From positions 1 to 36,409 of the forward strand of contig NZ_PPFX01000044.1 in the NCBI RefSeq assembly GCF_002898515.1: a stretch of DNA of 36,409 nucleotides, in the 5' to 3' direction. The stretch's first letter is position 1, and each line of letters opens with the position of its first letter. Position numbers and translations under genes: made by a program. This DNA comes from Geothermobacter hydrogeniphilus. GTDB lineage: Bacteria; Desulfobacterota; Desulfuromonadia; Desulfuromonadales; Geothermobacteraceae. The notes beneath the pieces are model-generated. The model did not search any database and was not told the origin of the DNA. It saw only the letters and a list, made by a program, of their open reading frames with translations. Positions 15,739-22,631 of this stretch are shown piece by piece.

Positions 15739-16036
15739 CCGGATCGTCGTGGCCGCCCCATACCGGATCATCGGCGAACTGGCGCCGCAGACGTGCTTCG
15801 GGATCCTGTTCGTAGAATTCCTCTTCACTGAAATCGTAACGGTAGCCGGCGCAATAGTCCCGCAGCAGCTGATAGGCGGCATTGATCCGCTGCATCCGGT
15901 CCGGCTCCCGCGCCGTGCCGCCGTCGGGATGGTGTTCGCGGGCCAGTTGATGGTAGCGATTCCTGATCTCGGCCAGGGTTGCCCGCTGTCCGAGTCCGAG
16001 GATCGAGAGGGCCGCCTCCAGTTCCCGATAGATCAT
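15731..16036 (-). CDS. Small J-domain (DnaJ-like) protein
   Basis: This 101-aa protein carries a J domain: RATLAEIRNRYHQLAREHHPDGG contains the Hsp70-stimulating HPD motif (near residues 35-37), followed by a helix IV-like RINAAYQLLRDY. There is no zinc-finger or substrate-binding region, so it is a stand-alone J protein that would recruit DnaK to an unknown client. A GGGAGA ribosome site lies just upstream of the ATG at 16036; a longer frame upstream lacks one. The stop codon TGA lies inside the family 2 repeat, so the acidic C-terminus (DDPVWGGHDDPAG) may be slightly altered from the ancestral one. Confidence 0.88.
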   Translation of the reverse strand: MIYRELEAALSILGLGQRATLAEIRNRYHQLAREHHPDGGTAREPDRMQRINAAYQLLRDYCAGYRYDFSEEEFYEQDPEARLRRQFADDPVWGGHDDPAG

Positions 16037-16148
16037 GGTTTTCTCCCGTAAATCTCTTGGTTGTTCCGATGAGTGTAATGTTCCCGTCCTTGTTTGTATA
16101 CGCGGGGCATGCCATAACAGCGTTATAATATATTTAGTAAAAAATACC

Positions 16149-16175
16149 TTGACAGGTAGCGGCAAGTTGTTTAAT
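16149..16175 (+). promoter_or_regulatory. Possible sigma-70 promoter for the 55-aa ORF and/or ilvE
   Basis: A perfect -35 TTGACA at 16149-16154 is followed after 15 bp by TTTAAT (16170-16175). The spacing is short, so this is tentative. A perfect TATAAT also lies at 16124-16129 within an AT-rich stretch but lacks a well placed -35. The region lies between the divergent J-domain gene and the small ORF. Confidence 0.35.
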
Positions 16176-16242
16176 TCCTTGCTGACATCTCCGGGTCGAT
16201 GGCCGGGTTTGCTGATCCGGACAAAACGTTGGGAGGGAAGCA

Positions 16243-16410
16243 ATGGAAGATCTGTGGAAAGTCAGTGACCTGGGTTACCGTCTGGGAGAATGGGCTGAGC
16301 GGGCCGAGTATGAGAAATTGCTGCGTCGTTTCCATGAGGACGAATGTCGCGAAAACAGCCGGCGGCTGATGTATGGTGGTGCCACGCTGCCGGCGGGCGA
16401 AAAGGATTGA
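16243..16410 (+). CDS. Small uncharacterised protein (55 aa)
   Basis: An ATG at 16243 preceded by GGGAGGGAAGCA opens a 56-codon frame ending in TGA at 16408-16410. The product starts MEDLWKVSDLGYRLGEWAER and is highly charged, with a predicted amphipathic helix (AERAEYEKLLRRFHEDECRE); there is one Cys and no membrane segment. Codon use fits the host and the ribosome site is strong, so it looks like a real small gene. It lies 127 bp upstream of ilvE on the same strand. No family was recognised. Confidence 0.6.
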   Translation: MEDLWKVSDLGYRLGEWAERAEYEKLLRRFHEDECRENSRRLMYGGATLPAGEKD

Positions 16411-16537
16411 GGCTTCGGGGTGGTTCTCGTTGTCCGGAATCATTGAGGGATCCGGGATCTCGGAATTGCTTGCCGCTGCTTCGGGCAATGTGCTAAAAAA
16501 TCCCATTCCCATTTTTTATTTTCCGGAGGCCGCCAAG

Positions 16538-17605
16538 ATGAAGATCGATGTCCTTCCCATTCCAGATCCCAAACCCCGTATCGAGGATGAATCGCAACTC
16601 GTCTTCGGCAAGCAGTTCACCGACCGCATGTTCCTGATGGAATACACCACCGGGCAGGGGTGGCATTCGGCCCGGATTCAGCCCTACGGGCCTTTCAGTA
16701 TGGACCCGGCGGCGATGGTGCTGCACTACGCCCAGGAAATCTTTGAGGGGCTCAAGGCCTTTCGTCGCGACGACGGTTCGGTGGCGCTGTTCCGCCCGGC
16801 CGACAATGTCGCCCGCTTCAACCGCAGCGCCCGCCGGATGTGCATGCCGGAAGTCGACGAGGCGTTCTTTCTCGCCGCCATCAGGCAACTGGTCGCCCTG
16901 GAGGCGGATTGGGTGCCGCGCAGCCCTGGCACCAGTCTCTATATCCGGCCGACGATGATCGCCACCGAGCCGATGCTCGGCGTGCGCCCGGCCGACCAGT
17001 ACTACTGCTACGTGATCCTTTCGCCGGTCGGCGCCTACTACAAGGGGGGGCTGGCCCCGGTCAAGATCTGGATTTCCGATCATTACGTGCGTGCCGCCCA
17101 TGGCGGCACCGGCGAGGTCAAGACCGGCGGTAATTACGCCGCCAGCCTCTACGCCGCCCGCGAGGCTTCCGGCCAGGGTTATGACCAGGTGCTGTGGCTG
17201 GACGCGAAGAACCGGCAGCATGTCGAGGAAGTCGGCAGCATGAACATGTGCTTCATCTACGACGGCAGGCTGGTGACGTCACCGTTGCACGGCACCATTC
17301 TCGACGGCATCACCCGTCGGTCGATTCTCTCCCTGGCGCAGCGGATGGGGCTGGAGATCGAGGAGCGGGCGCTGGCGGTTGATGAGATCTTTGCCGGGAT
17401 CGAAAGCGGTCGCCTGACCGAGGCCTTCGGCACCGGAACGGCAGTCGTCGTGTCCCCGGTCGGCCAGTTCACCTATCAGGGAAAGACGGCACTGCTCGGT
17501 GACGGCAGAACCACCGGGGAAATTACCCGCAAACTCTACGATACCCTGACCGGCATTCAGTACGGTCGTCTGCCCGATACCCAGGGCTGGGTGGTCGAAA
17601 TCTGA
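16538..17605 (+). CDS. ilvE: Branched-chain amino acid aminotransferase
   Basis: The 355-aa PLP enzyme exchanges amino groups between glutamate and the 2-oxo acids of leucine, isoleucine and valine, the last step of their synthesis. It is the longer beta-family form: YGPFSMDPAAMVLHYAQEIF, EGLKAFRR and the PLP lysine K195 in GEVKTGGNYAAS are visible, with SPLHGTILDGITRRSI and EAFGTGTAVV. The ATG at 16538 has CCGGAGG 9 bases upstream and begins MKIDVLPIPD; a longer frame to 16373 has no comparable site. It ends at a strong terminator (17641-17673), so it is its own transcription unit, possibly with the small upstream ORF. Confidence 0.96.
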   Translation: MKIDVLPIPDPKPRIEDESQLVFGKQFTDRMFLMEYTTGQGWHSARIQPYGPFSMDPAAMVLHYAQEIFEGLKAFRRDDGSVALFRPADNVARFNRSARRMCMPEVDEAFFLAAIRQLVALEADWVPRSPGTSLYIRPTMIATEPMLGVRPADQYYCYVILSPVGAYYKGGLAPVKIWISDHYVRAAHGGTGEVKTGGNYAASLYAAREASGQGYDQVLWLDAKNRQHVEEVGSMNMCFIYDGRLVTSPLHGTILDGITRRSILSLAQRMGLEIEERALAVDEIFAGIESGRLTEAFGTGTAVVVSPVGQFTYQGKTALLGDGRTTGEITRKLYDTLTGIQYGRLPDTQGWVVEI

Positions 17606-17640
17606 TGAAGTCCGTACCCCCGCCGGGGTATCCGGATACA

Positions 17641-17673
17641 AAAGGCTCCCGTTGCGGCGGGAGCCTTTTTTTT
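17641..17673 (+). terminator. Rho-independent terminator of ilvE
   Basis: An 11-bp perfect stem AAAGGCTCCCG (17641-17651) and CGGGAGCCTTT (17658-17668) with a 6-base loop is followed by a run of T to 17673. Confidence 0.95.
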
Positions 17674-17761
17674 GGCCTTGGCGGGGAACGGGTTGCTTTA
17701 ATTTTAGGCAGCTGGCAGATGTTGTTGCTGTAACTCGCCGAAAAATAACAACTATATTCTA

Positions 17762-17778
17762 TGGCACGCAGGTTGCTA
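17762..17778 (+). promoter_or_regulatory. Sigma-54 promoter upstream of amt
   Basis: TGGCACGCAGGTTGCTA matches the -24/-12 consensus almost perfectly: GG at 17763-17764, ten bases, GC at 17775-17776, with TGGCACG and TTGCT boxes. Ammonium transporter genes are classic NtrC/sigma-54 targets. The promoter lies 235 bp from the amt start, unusually far because a 159-bp MITE lies between. Confidence 0.88.
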
Positions 17779-17811
17779 TTTCTCCGGGAAGGCATTGTCG
17801 CCGTACCAAAA

Positions 17812-17970
17812 CCTGGATCAGTGAGTTGCTGTTGGATGGAGAGTGCAAGTGCTTGGTCTGAGTGAGATTTCCAAAAATCTGAAGCGCACCCATAGGTTCG
17901 CTGGTGATTTTTGGGAAGCTCAGGCAGGCCAATGACTTGTGCTATCCGCCAAGGGGCTTGCTGATTCAGG
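17812..17970. mobile_element. MITE-like element, copy B (159 bp), in the amt leader
   Basis: The left end CCTGGATCAGTG (17812-17823) and the right end CTGATTCAGG (to 17970) form imperfect inverted repeats. The interior (CTGTTGGATGGAGAGTGC, the CCAAAAATC..GATTTTTGG hairpin, GACTTGTGCTATCCGCC) matches copies A and C closely. No exact target duplication is visible (CAAAA left, TAACA right). It ends 27 bp before the amt ATG and would be transcribed as part of the leader. Confidence 0.88.
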
Positions 17971-17996
17971 TAACAACGAGGTTTCCCCGGAGGTTC

Positions 17997-19265
17997 ATGA
18001 TGACCCGTCTTGTTTCCACTCTCTTTTCTCTGCTGCTGCTTCTTTCCGCAACGCCGGTGCTGGCCGCCGACCGGCTCGACAGCGGCGATACCGCCTGGAT
18101 GCTGGTCTCTTCGGCTCTGGTGCTGGCCATGCTGCCCGGCCTGGCGCTCTTCTACGGCGGCATGGTCCGTTCCAAGAATGTCCTCTCGACCACCATGCAC
18201 ACCGTGGCCGCCATGGCGATCATGGGGGTGCAGTGGGTCGCCATCGGCTACTCCCTGGCCTTCGGCGGCGAGGGGCGTTTCATCGGCGGTCTGGCCAATG
18301 CTTTTCTCTGCGGCATCACCCCCGAGAGCCTGACGGGGTCGATTCCCACCTACGTCTTCATCATGTTCCAGGGGATGTTCGCGGTGATTACGCCGGCATT
18401 GATCTCCGGGGCGATCGCCGAGCGGATGAAGTTTTCCACCTACTGCGTCTTCATCCTGCTCTGGGGGACGCTGGTCTATGATCCTCTCTGTCACTGGGTG
18501 TGGGGGGATGGTGGCTGGCTGCTGCAGCTGGGGGCCCTCGATTTTGCCGGCGGGACCGTGGTTCATCTTTCCTCCGGAATCTCGGCCCTGGTGCTGGCGC
18601 TGGCGCTGGGACGCCGGATCGGTTATCCGCAGGAGCGGCTGGTGCCGCACAACCTGCCGATGACCCTGCTCGGTGCCGGTCTGCTCTGGTTCGGCTGGTT
18701 CGGTTTCAATGCCGGCAGCGCCCTGTCGGCGGGCGGCAGCGCGGCCCTGGCCTTCGCCACCACCCAGACCGCGGCGGCGGCCGGAGCGCTCTCCTGGATG
18801 CTGCTGGAGTGGCTGCACGCCGGCAAGCCGAGCGCCTTGGGGGCGGCCTCGGGCATCGTTGCCGGGCTGGTGGTGATCACTCCGGCGGCCGGTTTCGTCA
18901 CTCCGGGATGGGCCATGCTGATGGGGCTGACCGCCGGGCCGGTCTGCTATGGCGGGGTGATGCTGAAGCACCGGCTGGGTTACGATGACTCGCTCGATGC
19001 CTTTGGTGTTCACGGCCTCGGCGGAGCCTGGGGAGCGGTCGCCACCGGCATCTTCGCGACGGTCGGGGCCACCGGACTGGTCTCGGGCAATTTTCACCAG
19101 TTCTGGGTGCAGCTGATCGGCGTGGTCGCCGCCGGCGGTTACGCGGTGGTGGTGACCCTGGTGCTGGTGCTGGTGCTCAAGGCCACCATGGGGCTGCGGG
19201 TCGAAAAGGATGACGAGCGCATGGGGCTTGACCAGGTGGCGCATTCAGAGACCGCCTACAGTTGA
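17997..19265 (+). CDS. amt: Ammonium transporter (Amt/MEP/Rh family)
   Basis: The 422-aa protein has a cleavable signal peptide (LLLLLSATPVLAA) and about eleven hydrophobic helices that form the trimeric ammonium channel of the inner membrane. Family motifs are visible: ALFYGGMVRSKNVLSTTMH, the DFAGGTVVHLSSG block with a pore histidine, LLWFGWFGFNAGS, and DSLDAFGVHGLGGAWG with the second pore histidine. Two ATGs lie in tandem; GGAGG at 17989-17993 serves either 17997 or 18000 (the latter has better spacing). No glnK/PII gene adjoins it, which is unusual. A sigma-54 promoter and a MITE precede it, and a double hairpin follows. Confidence 0.96.
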   Translation: MMTRLVSTLFSLLLLLSATPVLAADRLDSGDTAWMLVSSALVLAMLPGLALFYGGMVRSKNVLSTTMHTVAAMAIMGVQWVAIGYSLAFGGEGRFIGGLANAFLCGITPESLTGSIPTYVFIMFQGMFAVITPALISGAIAERMKFSTYCVFILLWGTLVYDPLCHWVWGDGGWLLQLGALDFAGGTVVHLSSGISALVLALALGRRIGYPQERLVPHNLPMTLLGAGLLWFGWFGFNAGSALSAGGSAALAFATTQTAAAAGALSWMLLEWLHAGKPSALGAASGIVAGLVVITPAAGFVTPGWAMLMGLTAGPVCYGGVMLKHRLGYDDSLDAFGVHGLGGAWGAVATGIFATVGATGLVSGNFHQFWVQLIGVVAAGGYAVVVTLVLVLVLKATMGLRVEKDDERMGLDQVAHSETAYS

Positions 19266-19280
19266 CGTGCCGCTACGGCT

Positions 19281-19358
19281 CGTGGCGTCCCGGCCGGGAC
19301 GCCACGCTTTGCGGATGATTTACGGACCGGGACGATCTGCGGATCGTCCCGGTTTTTG
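19281..19358 (+). terminator. Double hairpin terminator of amt
   Basis: A perfect 26-bp palindrome (CGTGGCGTCCCGG and its complement, 19281-19306) is followed by a 12-bp stem ACCGGGACGATC / GATCGTCCCGGT (19326-19353) with a TGCG loop and a T-run. The second hairpin is a standard intrinsic terminator. Confidence 0.93.
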
Positions 19359-19386
19359 TCTGCCTGTGAGCCGGGTCCGCCGCCAA

Positions 19387-19426
19387 ATTAGAGTACTAAT
19401 ATTACTTACTATGAGTAGGGGTAAGT
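19387..19426. promoter_or_regulatory. Paired inverted repeats, candidate upstream activator sites for the glutamate synthase operon
   Basis: ATTAG (19387-19391) and CTAAT (19396-19400) flank AGTA, and ACTTAC (19404-19409) and GTAAGT (19421-19426) flank 11 bases. They lie about 150-180 bp upstream of the sigma-54-like promoter at 19571, a usual place for enhancer-bound activators. They do not match the enterobacterial NtrC consensus, so this is only a suggestion. Confidence 0.3.
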
Positions 19427-19570
19427 CCAAACATCTAGACCAGAAGGGGTATTTTGTCGCCTCGATGAGAAACTGAAAAATATTATCTATTTTAAAAAAA
19501 ATTGTTATGTCGATATGTTATATTCCGTTCCCCATTTCATGGAAGTGTTTTTAAAATTTCTGCAAACAAT

Positions 19571-19587
19571 TGGTTTGATAATTGCTA
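19571..19587 (+). promoter_or_regulatory. Probable sigma-54 promoter of the glutamate synthase operon
   Basis: TGGTTTGATAATTGCTA has GG (19572-19573), ten bases, GC (19584-19585), with a perfect TTGCT -12 box; the -24 box TGGTTT is weaker than TGGCAC. As at amt, a MITE copy separates it from the first gene. Confidence 0.6.
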
Positions 19588-19625
19588 ATCCACTTCAGGC
19601 TGTGTTTTGACAGCTTTGCCTAAAA

Positions 19626-19787
19626 CCCGAATCCGTGAGTTCCTGTTGGATGGAGAGTGCCAGTGCCTGGTCTGAATGGGATTTCCAAAAATCTGAAGCG
19701 CACCCATAGGTTCGCTGGTGATTTTTGGGAAGCTCAGGCAGGTCAATGACTTGTGCTATCCGCCGACAAGGGACTCACGGATTCAGG
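19626..19787. mobile_element. MITE-like element, copy C (162 bp), in the glutamate synthase leader
   Basis: The ends CCCGAATCCGTGAG (from 19626) and CTCACGGATTCAGG (to 19787) are inverted repeats, and the interior is nearly identical to copies A and B. The element is flanked by TAAAA on both sides (19621-19625 and 19788-19792), a 5-bp target duplication like that of copy A. It ends 24 bp before the ATG of the first glutamate synthase gene. Confidence 0.9.
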
Positions 19788-19811
19788 TAAAATTTATGGA
19801 GGTGATGCCCA

Positions 19812-20918
19812 ATGTGTCGAATCGGCGCAATCAAGAGTCTCGATTTCGTGCATCCGAGCATGGCGCTGCAGCTGATGCAGTCGCAGCAGAAGGGGCACGA
19901 TAATTCCGGGTTCGCCATGGTCATGCACGACCTCGGCGGCATATTCGAAAACTACAAGAAACTGCCGACTCTGTCGATGGCGGCCACCGATGAGGGGGTG
20001 CGGCTGGCTGAGGATATCCTTCACGAGGCGGGTTTCCAGCGGGTGCTGCAGTGGGTCCCCGAGACCAATCCGCAGCCCGGTCTGGATATCAACGCCATGC
20101 CCAACTACGTCTTTGAAACCTTCGACTATCCGAAGCATCTGCGCAACGGTGAAAAGAAGGAACAAGAGGACCTGCTGCTCGATATGCGTCTCAAGCTGCG
20201 CGAGGCCCTGGAACCGAACGAAGAGGGGTTCGTCTACTCCTTCTGGCCCGACGTGGTGACCCTCAAGGAGATCGGCGATCCGCGTGATATCGGCACCTAT
20301 TTCAATCTCTGGCAGCCCGATGACAAGTTCACCGCCCGGGTCATCACCGCCCAGTGTCGGCAGAACACCAACTACGATATCGTCCGCTACGCCGCCCATC
20401 CCTTCCACCTGCAGGGTTACACGGCGCTGGCCAACGGCGAGAATACCTTCTACCTGAAAAACGTCGAATTCCAGCGTAAACTGCACCGCGGCTACATCGG
20501 CTTCGAGTCTGATTCGCAGTGTTTTCTCTACACCCTGCATTACGTGCATCACGAACTGGGCTGGCCGCTGCGCTACTACAAGCATGTCGTCACCCCGCTG
20601 CCTTTCGAGGAGATCGAGCAGCGCGAGGACAGGGAGCAGCTCAAGGCGATCCGCCAGTCCCTCGCCCACCTGGAAATCAACGGTCCCAACACCATTATCG
20701 GTGTGCTGCCGGATCACAGCATGTTCACCTGCTGCGACGCCAAGAAGCTGCGCCCGGTGGTGATCGGCCGCGACGAGAAGACGGTGGTCATCTCCTCCGA
20801 GGTCTGCGGCATCAACGAAGTTCTTCCGGAGCGCGACTGGGAGACCGACATCTATCCCAACGAGCGGGAAATTGTCGCCATCGGCAATGATCTGGAGGTG
20901 CAGCGATGGAAACAATGA
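19812..20918 (+). CDS. Glutamate synthase, glutamine amidotransferase (class II glutaminase) subunit
   Basis: The 368-aa protein begins MCRIGAI, so removal of Met exposes the catalytic N-terminal Cys2 of class II (Ntn) amidotransferases; QSQQKGHDNSGF is the family follow-on motif. It supplies ammonia from glutamine to the synthase subunit encoded next. In classic bacterial GltB this domain is fused to the synthase; here it is a separate gene, as in archaea and some deltaproteobacteria. GGAGGTG lies 7 bases before the ATG. Its 3' end overlaps the next gene by 13 bp, so the two are co-translated. Confidence 0.92.
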   Translation: MCRIGAIKSLDFVHPSMALQLMQSQQKGHDNSGFAMVMHDLGGIFENYKKLPTLSMAATDEGVRLAEDILHEAGFQRVLQWVPETNPQPGLDINAMPNYVFETFDYPKHLRNGEKKEQEDLLLDMRLKLREALEPNEEGFVYSFWPDVVTLKEIGDPRDIGTYFNLWQPDDKFTARVITAQCRQNTNYDIVRYAAHPFHLQGYTALANGENTFYLKNVEFQRKLHRGYIGFESDSQCFLYTLHYVHHELGWPLRYYKHVVTPLPFEEIEQREDREQLKAIRQSLAHLEINGPNTIIGVLPDHSMFTCCDAKKLRPVVIGRDEKTVVISSEVCGINEVLPERDWETDIYPNEREIVAIGNDLEVQRWKQ

Positions 20919-22549
20919 GAGTTCAGGACGTCACCCCCAACGACCTGCCGTGGAAAATCCGTTACGACGCCAGCCGCTGCACCCTCTGCGGGTCCTGTGT
21001 CTCGGCCTGTTCGTTCCGGGCCATCGAGGCCAAGGTGGAACGGCGGCGGATGGTCTTTTCCGAGAGTGAGTTGCCGGAGCCGAAGGCCCGCTTTTCCGCG
21101 GTGCCGGTCATCCGCCAGGTGAAGTCGGTGAAGAATTACTGTCGTGGCTGCGGGATCTGCGAAAAGGTCTGCCCCAACGACGCCATCCGCCCGGAGCGCA
21201 ATCCGGACACCCGTCATCCGATCGTCACCCGCTGTCTCGGCGGCGATTCGATCAAGCGCGGCGGGCGCAAGAATCTCGAATCGACGGTCCGCACCCTGGA
21301 CAAGATCCGCGTCGGGCGGATTTCGCAGATGACCGACCCGAGCCTCGACGCTCAGCGGCATACCTTTGACCTGCTGGCGCCCTTCGGCCGCATCCTGCCG
21401 CCGCAGAAACTGCCTCTGGGGGTCGGTCCCGAGGGTCTGCTGCGGACCGAGGGCAGCACGCCGCCGGTGCGCTGGATCTACCCGGTGGTGATCGGCGACA
21501 TGTCGATCGGCGCCCTCTCCTGGCGGATGTGGGAAGCGGTGGCGATGGCGACCGCCTATCTCAACGAGGAGTGCGGGCTGCCGGTGCGGATGTGTTCCGG
21601 CGAGGGCGGTGTGCCGGTGCGGCTGCTCAAGTCCCGCTACCTGAAATACATGATTTTGCAGATCGCTTCCGGGCATTTCGGCTGGAACCGGATCGCCAAG
21701 GCGATGCCGCACATGATCGAGGATCCGGCCGGGGTGTTGATCAAGATCGGCCAGGGGGCCAAGCCGGGCGACGGCGGCCTGCTGATGGCGCAGAAGGTCG
21801 CCGAGCATATCCAGGCGATCCGCGGCGTGCCCAAGGCCGACCTGCTCTCCCCGCCCAACCACCAGGGGCTCTATTCGATCGAAGAGAGCGTGCAGAAGAT
21901 GTTCCTCTCCTTCAACGCCGCCTTCAAGTTCCGGGTGCCGGTGGCGATCAAGGTGGCCGCTTCGTCGACCTCGGTCTCGGTCTTCAACAACCTGGTGCGC
22001 GATCCCTACAACATCGTCGGCGGCTTCTTCCTCGACGGCATCGACGGCGGCACCGGCGCCGCCCACGAGGTCTCCCTCGATCACACCGGTCATCCGATCG
22101 TCTCCAAGCTGCGCGACTGCTACCTGGCCGCCGTGGCCCAGGGGCGTCAGGGGCAGATTCCGCTCTGGGCGGCCGGCGGCCTCGGCAAGACCGGCGACCT
22201 CGCCGCCGACGCCTTCAAGATGATCGCCCTCGGCGCCAACGGCGTTTTCTCCGGCAAGCTGATCCTGCAGATGGCCGGCTGCGTCGGCAACGACCAGGGG
22301 CGCTGCAACGCCTGCAACACCGGTCTCTGCCCGGTCGGCATCACCACCCAGGAGCCGCCGCTGGTGCACCGGCTCGACCCGGAGCGGGTAGCGCAGAACA
22401 TCGTCAACTATTTCCTGGCGATGGACACTGAATTGAAGAAACTGATGGCCCCGATCGGCAACAGTTCCCTGCCGGTCGGCCGTTCTGACGCCCTGGTGGC
22501 GACCGATCGCGCCGTGGCCGATAAACTGCAGATTCAGTACGTATGTTAA
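20906..22549 (+). CDS. Glutamate synthase, Fe-S/FMN synthase subunit
   Basis: The 547-aa protein has two N-terminal ferredoxin-type [4Fe-4S] motifs (CTLCGSCVSAC near 25-35 and CRGCGICEKVC near 81-91). The FMN-binding glutamate synthase barrel follows (about 150-520), with GEGGVPVRL, PGDGGLLM, IDGGTGAAHEV and a late Cys cluster CNACNTGLCPVGITTQ. It condenses 2-oxoglutarate with ammonia and reduces the product, taking electrons through its Fe-S centres. It lacks the GXGXG domain, which is carried by the next gene. It is the middle gene of the three-gene operon. Confidence 0.93.
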   Translation: METMRVQDVTPNDLPWKIRYDASRCTLCGSCVSACSFRAIEAKVERRRMVFSESELPEPKARFSAVPVIRQVKSVKNYCRGCGICEKVCPNDAIRPERNPDTRHPIVTRCLGGDSIKRGGRKNLESTVRTLDKIRVGRISQMTDPSLDAQRHTFDLLAPFGRILPPQKLPLGVGPEGLLRTEGSTPPVRWIYPVVIGDMSIGALSWRMWEAVAMATAYLNEECGLPVRMCSGEGGVPVRLLKSRYLKYMILQIASGHFGWNRIAKAMPHMIEDPAGVLIKIGQGAKPGDGGLLMAQKVAEHIQAIRGVPKADLLSPPNHQGLYSIEESVQKMFLSFNAAFKFRVPVAIKVAASSTSVSVFNNLVRDPYNIVGGFFLDGIDGGTGAAHEVSLDHTGHPIVSKLRDCYLAAVAQGRQGQIPLWAAGGLGKTGDLAADAFKMIALGANGVFSGKLILQMAGCVGNDQGRCNACNTGLCPVGITTQEPPLVHRLDPERVAQNIVNYFLAMDTELKKLMAPIGNSSLPVGRSDALVATDRAVADKLQIQYVC

Positions 22550-22553
22550 GACC

Positions 22554-22614
22554 CGGCGAAGGGCCAAAGGCGAAAGGATTTACCCCTTAGCCCTTAGCCC
22601 TTGGCCTTTTGCCG
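22554..22614. repeat. Inverted repeat between the second and third glutamate synthase genes
   Basis: CGGCGAAGGGCCAAAGG (22554-22570) faces CCTTGGCCTTTTGCCG (22599-22614), with TAGCCCT repeated twice between. The structure could fold in the mRNA without a T-run, so it may set relative expression or stability within the operon rather than end transcription. Confidence 0.7.
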
Positions 22615-22631
22615 ATTCTCTTGAGGTTTTT

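Noticed and set aside
15550-15831. Short ORFs within the MITE copies (products sharing GKLRQ.NDLCYPP)
   Set aside because: The repeated peptide arises because the DNA is repeated; the frames open and close at different points in each copy.
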